From assembly GCF_030272615.1 (NCBI RefSeq), contig NC_081409.1:474668573-474728572 (forward strand): 60,000 nucleotides of DNA. The letters are read 5' to 3'. The position numbers were made by a program, and so were the translations under genes. Every line of letters begins with the position of its first letter. Within the stretch, counting starts at the first letter, position 1. Below are positions 34,227 to 43,652 of the stretch, piece by piece. The notes under the pieces are model-generated. The model was not told the DNA's origin. It ran no database searches and worked only from the letters and a program-made list of their open reading frames with translations. This DNA is from Cryptomeria japonica. Taxonomy: Eukaryota; Streptophyta; Pinopsida; Cupressales; Cupressaceae.

Positions 34227-35585
34227 AAGACCCAAGGTTGTCCTGAAAGGCATTGGATCTTCTTTCGAACCTGCCTCTGAATGTAATGTCAGAACCCATC
34301 GAGGTAAATTCACTTTGCAAGGTGCTCCAGCTAAAAACACCGCTTCCTCATCAAATAAACCTGAGTATGACCTTATAGAATAGTTAGGGAAGACACCCGC
34401 ACTTATCTCCATCCTAGAGATTTTACACATATCCCCTGTACATAAAGTCATTCTTGATAAAACTTTGAGAGACACTTTCATTTCCATTGATCTAAACGTG
34501 GACCAATTTCAAGCTATGGTGGGATACCTTTCCGTTCCACACTCCCTTACATTCACAAAAGTTGGCGATGCCTCTATGAGACAACCACATAATGTACCTT
34601 TACACATTGAAGCCTTCCTACACAAACACCGAATAAAATGAACCCTGATAGATGGAGGAGTGGGTCTGAACATTTGTACATTGAGCATTATTAAACAATT
34701 GTGATATTCTGAAAAAGATGTGAATTCTACACATGCAATCACCATCAAGGCATATGATGATGAAGAACGTTCATCTAAAGGCACAATCACCTACCTCATA
34801 GAGTTGGGACAGTGACGAAGGATGTGGTTTGTTAAGTCCTTGATCTAGATCTCACATACAATATACTCTTGGGACGTCCATGGATTCATGAAATGAGAGT
34901 TGTTCCCTCAATATATCATCGAGGTATCAAGTTTCCACACAATGGAGTTGAAGTGACCGTCAAAGCTGACCCAAACCTATTCATATATTGCAACAACCTA
35001 CGGTCAAGATCAGAAATAACAATCCCAATCAACAAAGAAGTTGTTCCTTCATCAACATATTTGGATCCAAAATCCTTGAAAGCTTCTACATCAAAGCAAA
35101 CAGAGATCAAAGAAAAGTTCAAGGTTAAAGACCTGGGATGTGGTGAGTATATATTTCATGTTGATCAACTCCCACTGTCTTCTAAGACATTTAGTCAACA
35201 AGAACAACCTAAAAACAATTTGCAATGCCAAGGAATTGGGTATGAACCACCTAGTGTTGTGGCTACTAAATCTAAATGCAAATCTCCTCTAGTGGTGCAA
35301 GCAACTCTTGATATCAATAGTCCTATGCATGGTTCCAACAAAGAATCTATTGAGCGTATCGCCAGCCCTCTTGAGAACTCACATAGCTTTACCATTTCAT
35401 CTGTTCATTCTATTTCCACTCCACTTCCAGACTTGGATCAACAAGAATTACAAAAGCCCTTACTAATTGGGGATGAAAAATCAAGCTATGAACAGAAAAA
35501 ACTAAAGAAAAGTCCTTTAATCCAAATCAAAATCAAAAGCTATTGGACTCTGAAAAAATCAAGGTCAAGGATAAAAATCCTATGA
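34227..35585 (+). pseudogene. Y protease and post-protease linker
   Basis: The frame continues from gag with the conserved block ILDKTLRDTFISIDLNVDQF and the retropepsin-like TLIDGGVGLNICTL (D-G-G) at about 34645-34690, preceded by a TGA. After a frameshift near 34800 the frame 34869-35585 gives MGRPWIHEMRVVPSIYHRG, the post-protease motif shared with H, then a long Ser/Lys-rich linker. RT should follow but does not. The protease would process the polyprotein; at least three lesions prevent that. Confidence 0.78.
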
Positions 35586-36187
35586 AAGAAAAAGAGAAAG
35601 AGATGATCTCCCCTAATATCAAAATAACTGGGGGCAAAAGTTCTAAAATTTTAAGTCAAAAAGCATACTTGTTGATCCTAAGTCTCCATCATATCATGAT
35701 ACTTTCACTTCTTTTCGCAATCATAAGCCTTCATTCCTCATCCACTTGTTCCACACATCCATTCCCTTCTAGCAATACATCATGGGCCTTTAATGGAGCT
35801 TACTCGAAGGAATTTGTTGTTAGGAATGCTCAAACTTCTTTAGGTGACACGCATACGGGCCTGTGTAGTCCACATGCTAGTAATTCTATCTCAGTTCCTT
35901 TATCAAGGAGGACAGTCACTTGAGCTACACATCATTCAATCAAGGAACAATGCAGCTACAATCATAAGATAAAGCCTCACACATTCGAGGTGGGTGACTT
36001 AGTTCTCAAAGAAAATCCTAAAAATCAACAAGATAGAGAGAAGAAGGGCAAGTTCGAACCAAATTGGCTTGGTCCTTACATCATCACAACAGCCTATGGA
36101 TCTGGTGCATATCAGCTCTCAACTCCAGATGGCGAACCTTTGGAGGATCATATCAACAACATGCACCTTCGCAGGTTTTACACATAG
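35586..36187 (+). pseudogene. Y integrase C-terminal remnant after a pol deletion
   Basis: Lys/Glu-rich linker residue is followed, with no RT or integrase core, by the integrase C-terminal domain in 35990-36187: VGDLVLKENPKN, then GKFEPNWLGPYIITTAYGSGAY and GEPLEDHINNMHLRRFYT. These blocks normally lie near the end of Ty3/gypsy pol, well over 2 kb after the protease. So an internal deletion of RT, RNase H and the integrase core is inferred, with a junction between about 35585 and 35940. Confidence 0.75.
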
Positions 36188-37459
36188 CTCTTCAGAATAT
36201 CCTAATTTAAAATTACAAAAAAAATAAAAAAATACAAAAAAAATAAAAAAATAAAAAAATTCAAAAATACAAAAAAATCATAAAATAAAAAAATCGTTAC
36301 TTGGTGAAAACCTGGCAAACATGTGCCTTGTGACCAAAAAAAAATGAAAAAAAGTAAAAAGAAAAACATTTCGTCTAACAATGAAAACCACTTCGGCGGC
36401 GCCCTGGGCAAGTACCATGGTGAAAACTGAGTCACCGACGCCATGCCTATACATTGCTCCTCCCTCCTTCAGGATTCTCTTTCATCACTTCACTTTGCAC
36501 ACACTCACAACCTCTTCATCCATAATAAACTTTACACATTCCCATCATGGATTGTTATTGATCTACCTAAGATTAGTTAGCCATTCATAATAATCCCTCA
36601 TTTTCACCCCATTTCCATCCATAATAAATCAGCTCCTATCTGTGGCTAAGGAAAATCCTACGTCTAGTGATGGGTGTGGAACTAAGAGCATCACACGTTC
36701 TGAGGAGTACAGTTTCTTCTAGTTTTCTTCACTCTATCCACGCACAATCCACAATAAAGAAGCATTTGCATCGCCATACACAATAAAGTTCCATCTTCTC
36801 CGCAATAAAGTATTAGTTTCATGGATTCGGTCAGTTTCAAATGAGACACAAGCAGCAATGGGCTCCAACAAATCAAATCTTTCAACAGACTTAGACAACA
36901 TTATGGTTCAGTGTTATCTATCCTTTTGTGAAAGTAAAAATTGTGACCACAATCAAATAGACTTATACAAGTGACAAGAGACACTAAACTTGAGGCGTAC
37001 AATGGATGTTGGTGTCGAGTCTTGGTTTTCTTTTGATTTTATCTTTTGGTGAGATGTATTTTAGCTTTTTCGGGATGTCTCTAACTAGAGATTTTATCTC
37101 CAGGATGTCTTTGACTAGAAAGGCGAGGATGGGGTATCATCAACCATTTTTCTTTGTTGTTTATGGATTGTCTCTTAGTAATGCTATGACTTGTCCAAGG
37201 ATATGACGACACTGTGAGTCTAGTATGAACTGGGGCATTATTTGTTTGTGACTGTCTGATCTCCATGCAAACAGGTACAATGACTTTCTAGGTCGAACAT
37301 ATACCTGGATTGTCATAACCTATTTTCCATAATAAAGCTCAATGATGATAACACACAAGAAGCTCTTTCACTTCCATATCTTCTATCTTCCATCCCCCTT
37401 TCTTGATTGACTTCCATCGTCCTTCTTGAGTCCGTGATGTCAAATACATATGGCTACAA
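36188..37459 (+). other. Y 3' untranslated stretch
   Basis: No gene. An A-rich segment (36215-36365) is followed by a conserved-looking GGCGGCGCCCTGGGCAAGTA (36397-36416). Six AATAAA hexamers lie at 36524, 36623, 36753, 36782, 36804 and 37331, each preceded by CAT, CAC or CGC-type contexts. The Phe-rich minus ORF at 36202-36444 is the shadow of the A-tract. Confidence 0.6.
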
Positions 37460-37489
37460 TCACCCGAAGGTGTCGTCATACAAAATGGT

Positions 37490-38440
37490 ACAAAACTGAT
37501 ACATAGGGAGCCCTCTAAGGCTATGATGAACTCCCTCCATCAGAGCCAGCTGGTCTCGACGAAGTCTGAGCCCTGGAAGGACCCACCCCAGGATCATCTC
37601 TCCTACCCCCTCTATCTGGTGGTGGTGGAGGACCCATGACCTCACTGCTAGATGCCTGTCTCATGTCTCTCCCTCCAGTGGTCGTCCCAATCCACGATGG
37701 TCTATGGAGGCTCCTAGCCCGCTGATCTAGTGGCATCACTCCATAGTACTGGTCTATCCAATAGGCTATCTCCTCCCCCGCCCACAAAACATAGGTGTAT
37801 CTAGCCTCTGTGTCCTCTATTGCCTACCTCCCTACCCTCAGTGCTATCTCAACCTTCGTATAGCGTTGAATAGCCTGATCCCTCTCTCGCTCAGTATCCC
37901 TCAACTATCTCATGAGCCTAGTTGTCTCCCTCTCCAGATCCTGGATCTCATCTGCATGTCCCTGGCAGATCTTCCTCGAGGATAATAGCTCATCCTCCTC
38001 CTCTCTACCCTCACCATGTCCCTATGGTTGCTCCTATCCCTATCCTTGTGGCTGCTCTTGTGGCTGCACATGTCCTGCTCTCATATCTCCTAGATTCTAA
38101 AACACTTGTCTCAGTGCATCCCTATCTCCATCTCGATCATAAGGAACTAACTCCCCATCAATCGGTATCCTCAGTATCCTATACACATCCTCCAAGGTGA
38201 TTGTCATCTCACCCATCGGCAAAAGAAACGTACATGTATCTAAGTGCCATCTCTCAGCTAATGTAGTCATCAAACCCATGTTCGCCCGAAACTCAAGTAT
38301 ATGCAGAATATATCACAATCCCATGACCTCAACTCCTACTCTTTCCTCCAATGGCAACTCTAGTTGTAAACTCTGAGTCGAAGGGAATCTCTCCCGTGAC
38401 TCCAGCATAGGTAAGTCCTCCTACAGTCAAGCAAATCAAC
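37490..38440 (-). pseudogene. Antisense ORF in Y with plant-mobile-domain-like motif
   Basis: Reading left from about 38440 on the minus strand, a degraded frame gives MGLMTTLAERWHLDTCTFLLP then GEMTITLEDVYRILRIPIDGE (38279-38150). This is the hallmark block of the aminotransferase-like plant mobile domain found in plant transposons and in antisense ORFs of some Tat-group retrotransposons. Downstream is a coiled-coil-like Glu/Arg-rich part (38000-37860), then EIAYWIDQYYGVMPLDQRARS and a Gly/Ser/Pro-rich tail ending near 37521. Stops near 38327, 38099 and 38050 break it. Only the start of the domain is recognisable; the rest is inference. Its opposite orientation and position between pol remnant and 3' LTR match known antisense ORFs. 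Confidence 0.65.
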
Positions 38441-38448
38441 TGTGTCAA

Positions 38449-39135
38449 TCCTAGTGGTACTCCATGTTCATCACAAAGTACTACTTCTTATCCTAGTGGC
38501 ATTCCCTGTTCATCACAAAGTGTTGCTCTTTGTAGTACTCCATGTTCATCACAAAGTACTGCTTCTTATTCTAGTGGCATTCCCTGTTCATCACAAAGTG
38601 TTGCTCTTTGTAGTACTCCATGTTCATCACAAAGAACTACTTCTTATTCTAGTGGCATTCCCTATTCATCACAAAGTACTGCTCTTTTTAGTACTCCCTG
38701 TTCATCACAAAGTACTTCTTTTTTATCCTAGTAGCATTCCATGTTCATCACAAAGTGTTACTTTGATCCTCTTTTTAGGGCACCTGCTTGAGTGTATCCT
38801 CTTGAGTAGCGTATCCAATTGACAACATATGTTCTATCACAAAATTGTCAATTTCAGCCTAATCCAATTGGCAACGTATGTTCTATCACAAAATTGTCAA
38901 TTTCTATGGTACTCCCTGTTCATCACAAAGTTCCTTGATCTATCCTATCCTGAGCCTCTACTTGAGTGTATCCTCTGGAGTATTTTTCCGATTGGCAACG
39001 TATGTTCTATCACATAATTGTCAATCCTAGCCCTATCTACTATTCTAGTCTTCCTTAGAGGACCTGCTTGAGTGTATCTTCTCAGCAGCTTATCCAATCG
39101 ACAGCGTATGTTCATCACAGAACTGTCGATTTGGC
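38449..39135 (+). repeat. Array of ~13 stem-loop units with shared TGTTC(T)ATCACA core
   Basis: Core sequences recur near 38465, 38509, 38543, 38587, 38621, 38665, 38699, 38744, 38831, 38879, 38920, 39003 and 39109. In 38449-38760 the spacing alternates near 34 and 44 bases. Several cores sit between complementary arms: 38453-38461/38477-38485, 38817-38825/38845-38853, 38866-38874/38894-38902, 38990-38998/39018-39026 and 39096-39104/39123-39131. The plus ORF 38442-38822 (repeated VHHKVLL) is a by-product. Confidence 0.8.
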
Positions 39136-39733
39136 CTTGAAGACATAAACGCGTTTACATACTGCACATATGCGCTCGCATTGAACACAAACGTTGTTAC
39201 ATTCATAGACGCGCCTAGCCTACCCAGACGCGCCTTATCGTTTTTCCCCCAGCTTGACATTTTTCTAAAGCGCATTTATTACCTACCTAGCATGCATTTA
39301 TGACAACATTTAATGTGGCAAAATACAAGGAGGTTCTGCGGTACTTACTAGCTCTCCCGCATCTACTAGCTTCTAATATCGATGAACACGATCAAATCTA
39401 TCCACTAATACCATTGTTGTTGATTGCTCTCTGCTCTCTCTGCATTATGATCCCTTGGATGTGTGGATGACAATGAGGATGTTTTCCCTCGTAGTCTATT
39501 TTATAGACTACCCTAGACCCAGCCCTAGTCAATCTTCATTATCCCATGATTCTGTCACTCTATTCTATCTTGTCAGTCATATCTAGCCTTTCTTTCTTAT
39601 CGAGAGATTCTTTGTGATCTTTTCAAACATTTTCATCTAATCTCTCGAGGGGGCATATCATTCCCATCTTGGGGAAACTTTGCATCAATTCATCTTATCT
39701 TCTTTGAAACAACGCGACAAGCTGCATTGTCTC

Positions 39734-39747
39734 AAAGAGGGGCAAAA
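39734..39747 (+). promoter_or_regulatory. Y polypurine tract
   Basis: AAAGAGGGGCAAAA directly precedes the LTR start TGTAGACA and is identical to 28724-28737. A stem formed by CTTTGA...TCAAAG overlaps its left edge. Confidence 0.85.
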
Positions 39748-40540
39748 TGTAGACAACTAAAATTGTCATGTCTAATTAAATAAATATTTTTATTTATTTA
39801 ATTATTTAAGCCTAATTCATCTATTAATTAAATAAATTTTTATTTATTTAATTAATTAATTTATCCTCTTCTAGCCTTATTTCTCATTTAAATAAATTTA
39901 TTTATTTATTTAAATTATCCTTTTTCCTAAATTAAATAAATATCTTATTTATTTAATTGATCCCACTTCTTCTATTAATTAAATAAATCTTTATTTATTT
40001 AATTAATGCATTAGCCTTTTCTACCCATGACACATGTCATTCATCTCTTAATTCATACACTACCTACCCTCTTATTATTTTCTTATTTCTTTTACCTACC
40101 CTCTAATCATAGCCGACCATTTATCTTTTACACCTCTCAATCTTATCCCTCCATTTCCTATAGTGTCTTCTATATAAGAGGATGCTTCTTTCATTATCAA
40201 CCCTAATCATTCTAATCAGCTAATCAAGCCTCCCAACTACACTTTCGAATTTTTATATGCGATCAAGCCTACTTGCAACCACATTTTCGTTCTTTGTTGA
40301 GCTCTTGTGCACATATTAAATCTAAGAGAAAATATATCAAGAAAGATCAATGGAGATAGGAAGAATGGATATCCAAACCCTATTGGACATGTGATGGTAT
40401 AATCTTTGTGATTTTATTTGGTTTGCATTGTCTTAGGTAATCTTCATATGTTATGGTGGATCTTTGTTGTTGTTAGGCTAGGGTTTTGTGGTTGAATTCA
40501 TTTAGTCTTTCAATAGTGTTGTTTTCACTTTCACCATAAA
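39748..40540 (+). repeat. Right LTR of Y
   Basis: Starts TGTAGACAACTAAAATTG, ends near CACCATAAA at 40540, and pairs with 28738-29524. The palindromes recur at about 39773-40010, and TATATAAG at 40171-40178. No target duplication can be assigned because the left side of the cluster is truncated. Confidence 0.9.
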
Positions 40541-40660
40541 CACATATATATCTCACAAGTGTGCAAAAACTTTGATCAAGTCTTGAGAGGTCCCCTTTCT
40601 TGCAAATTTTGACCTATAATCAATTAAAAAACACTCAAAAGACACAAGGTTAAGCATGAT

Positions 40661-40677
40661 TCACATCGGGTTCACCA
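40661..40677 (-). promoter_or_regulatory. Element H primer-site-like sequence
   Basis: Minus-strand TGGTGAACCCGATGTGA lies 9 bases inside the 5' LTR end, preceded by a T-run. Z and Y have TGGCACACCCAGTGGGAC and TGGCATGCCCCGTGGGAC in the same place. The tRNA is not identified. Bases 40541-40660 between it and Y are H leader. Confidence 0.65.
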
Positions 40678-40685
40678 AAAAATAT

Positions 40686-42200
40686 TGCTAGGGAATTAGG
40701 CATAAGGTTCATGTTATCAATTATGCAACCATGAAACATAAACAACATGAAATTGACCCCTAATACAATCAATAAGGGCATGAAAGACAAGACATCAAAA
40801 GAAATGCAAACCATATACATATGTCTCCTTCATTGTTCCTCCATTGTTCTTCTTTATCCTTCAAATGGTTGTGGATCTCACCTACAAAATATAAGTGTGA
40901 TTGCACAAGAATTGGATGACAAAAGGAAGCGAAATTGACAGTGTAAGGATACTAGAAGCATGGTTTTTAAAATGACAAAGAATAAAGCCCAATTTATAGG
41001 AAATTTGATGAGGATATCAAATTGGAATGAGCAATTTGAAAGAGGCAATAAATTCAGAAAAGGCATCATTGAGGGGACAAATTATGATAAATGTCATGTC
41101 AAAATTAATGACAAGTTGCTAAGCCAACATATGAAATATTTCTATGTCAAATTTCATGACAAATTACTATGCCAAGTTATGACAAATTGAGAGAAAATTA
41201 AGCTTCTCAATTATGAAAAATTAGCCTAAAAAATTGCACATGATTATAACAAATTGAGCATAAAAAGAGGAGCCCAAAGTTAGTGGAAAAATTAAGGGAA
41301 AAAGTTAGGAGAGAAAGAAGTGGAAGAAATTAATATTTTTTCATTTATTAATTTCTCTCACAAAAGACAATTAGCCAATTAAATAAACAATTTAATTGTG
41401 ATACAAGACACTTAGGATAAACAAAATTAATTCATTTAACCTAAAGGGACATTAATGGGATTTAATAATTAAAGACTTATTAAACCCTAAGAGATAGAAA
41501 TGAGAGGAATTAGGTTGCAATTAGGTCATGGTGCGAGTAAACCAATAAATAAATGATGACGATGGTGATCAAAGAGATAATTGGCAAGGACCTAATATTG
41601 ATTGACAGAGATTGATGCTAAATCACTCGAAGATGACAAATGGATTGATTTGATATATGACAATTGATAAAGGATCAATGTTGAATTGATCCAAATTGAC
41701 AACGATTTAATGATTGATTGAGATCGATGACAAATCAATCAAAGATTGACAAAATAATTGATTTGATGAAGATTGATTTGATAAAGATTGATAAAGATCG
41801 ATGACGAATCAATCAAAATCAATAAAAAGGAATGATTATTGAAGATTGGGAACAATCCAAATTGATTGACAATTGATTGAAAGACAATTGATATTGCAAA
41901 TGATAAATATTTAGGACAAAACCCTAATTGACACCGATTAGGGTTCAAACGACGTCTAATTGATATGACAGGTTGATCGCGATCACTAATTGAGAATTGA
42001 CATTGATAAGACCTAACTCAAACTGAGAAGATAAAATAAATAGGGAAATAATACAAAAGAATGACATAACATTGACAAATAATAAAGATCGAATGCATGA
42101 CATCAAATAAATGTTAGTAAGTCCAAAAACCCTAAAAGAAGGTAACATAAACATGTTAAATTATGATGTCACGAGCTTTGACCATTTTTAGATGTCTACA
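40686..42200 (-). repeat. 5' LTR of element H
   Basis: Minus strand starts TGTAGACATCTAAAAATGG at 42200 and ends CCTAGCA at 40686, followed by the primer-site-like sequence. The start resembles the Y LTR start (TGTAGACACCTAAAATTG). Its mate is not in the window, so the ends rest on terminal TG/CA, the primer site, and resemblance to Y. A low-complexity GATTGAT/AATCAATC-rich stretch occupies 41580-41880. No gene. Confidence 0.72.
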
Positions 42201-43652
42201 CAAGCTATTATATTTTTTTTGCTAATGCACTACAACAAAAAAAATTAATATTATGGTCAACCAAAGCAGATATAGCATTCGACTCTACATTGATGCTTCA
42301 AATCTCTTGAAACATATCTTTTTGGATCAATGGAGGAGGGAGGCACAAGAGGTTGGAGGAAAATAGCACCTCTTATCTACCACAAACAATAAGGTTACTT
42401 GTAGTATGAGTGTGTAATTTCCTTTCATTTCTATTTTTGTGTAATGAATCCCCTCGTGGTGAAAAATATTGTGGTGAAAATAAAAGCACTAGTTTGATGC
42501 AATCCATGGATCTTGAAATGGTTAGTGGTAATCTAGAAAACCATATGAGGTGAACAAATGAATGTGTTCATATTCATGTCCAATTTTGTGTTAAACCTAT
42601 GTGAAACCCATGAAAGGTTGATGTGAGGTGCCTTTCATTTAAATCAAGATTATGAGCCACGTGAGTTGGCGATTATGAGCCACGTGAGTTGGGCTTGTTG
42701 TTGTTGAAAGTGATCAAATTTGAAAATAAGAGAGTGTGGACATCATCAATATTGTAAGTAGTTGTTTAATAGAGGAACTAGCTACAAAGATCTTCTAAAT
42801 GTTAGACTTCTTGGAAGTATGGTTGGCTAGTGATGAATTCATTGGAAGTCAAAATGAAATAAGTTCCCGCATGTAGGTGATCATGTGCAACAAGATCCAT
42901 ATAGCAATATGTATACCTAAAAGTACGCATAATTATATGATTTTATTTCTAGTTCACATGTTGTATATCCTCCCCACATTCACACCAATGTGGGGCACCT
43001 AATAGGAATTTATGGTAGTGTTCACATGTTGGTGTGAGGTAAAGTGAGTAAAATAAATATCTCACATAGTTATTATGTGTGTTAGGATTATTTGTTAGGT
43101 TAGTCAGTCATATGTTTAGACTTAGTTTGTTTTATGAGTGTTTTTTTTTTAGTTGTTAAAACAACTCATATAATTAGGGAGTGGTTCCTATAATGTAGGA
43201 ATAAAATCTCCTACAAGTGTGTAGTTAATTAAGCGATGTATTCATAGAATGATAATCAAATTATATTTTACTTATTTTGTAAACTCTCTCTAGAAACCAT
43301 CAAAGAAAACAAATCTAGAGGAACTTTGTTAGAATCCACCTTACTTTTAATGTATTCAAAATATAAAAAAATTAAGCGAAAGAGGCTCAAAATAGATCAT
43401 ATGGACACTCAACCATGGTCTTGTTTTAGAAAATGTGGGGTGGTATCCAAGTCTTGTCTTAGAACCATGTAGATTAGGTTCTAAGTTAACTTTAATACTT
43501 TATTCATTATGCCCACAACCTTTACCTTCATATCTTGCTTTTGAAAGAATATTTAACCCCAAACCATTACATGATTGCAACTCCTCAAAAAGAGGATCAC
43601 AATTAACAGTGTGGTCAATATTATATGTTTAATTCCATTTTATAGAAGCATG
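42201..43652. other. Non-coding spacer between H and Z
   Basis: No coding potential recognised; the ORF at 43435-43632 resembles nothing. CACTACAACAAAA at 42228-42240 looks like a CACTA transposon end. A 23-bp direct duplication containing CACGTG lies at 42648-42693. TGTTAGGATTATTTGTTAG near 43080 resembles a copia LTR start without a visible end. Confidence 0.55.

Larger units (their letters stand above)
28738..40540 (+). mobile_element. Y: Ty3/gypsy element with gag, protease, integrase tail and antisense ORF
   Basis: LTRs at 28738-29524 and 39748-40540 enclose: a primer-site-like TGGCATGCCCCGTGGGAC (29531-29548), a 2.5-kb leader with 305-bp repeats, gag, protease, a short integrase C-terminal remnant, an A-rich untranslated stretch, a minus-strand ORF with a plant-mobile-domain-like motif, a stem-loop array, and a polypurine tract. 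RT, RNase H and the integrase core are missing. By eye the two LTRs differ at roughly eight positions in their first 290 bases, fewer than the L1 or X pairs, which suggests a younger insertion. It lies in the leader of H. Confidence 0.88.
3810..42200 (-). mobile_element. Element H: large Ty3/gypsy element split by four later insertions
   Basis: Reading leftwards on the minus strand: 5' LTR (42200-40686), primer-site-like sequence, leader (40660-40541, 27931-25808, 24173-23700), gag start (23699), gag interrupted by X (15201-23337), gag/protease, then the pre-RT region split by L1 (5024-11828). The frame resumes across X and L1 when the insert and one target-duplication copy are ignored. Solo LTR S1 and the Y cluster sit in the leader. 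RT and integrase would lie left of about 3810 and are not seen; element C abuts there. H is therefore older than X, L1 and S1. Its gag and protease resemble those of Y. Confidence 0.8.

Noticed and set aside
36202-36444. Phe-rich minus-strand ORF
   Set aside because: Translation of an A-rich tract, low complexity only.
38449-38760. CRISPR-like array of regular repeats
   Set aside because: Units are short and imperfect with near-identical spacers, inside a plant retrotransposon; no cas genes.
38442-38822. 126-codon ORF with repeated VHHKVLL
   Set aside because: Produced by the TGTTCATCACAAAG array; the repeat unit alternates lengths and shows no sign of protein selection.
43080-43350. Copia LTR beginning TGTTAGGATTATTTG
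   Set aside because: No CA end, target duplication, primer site or partner could be found.
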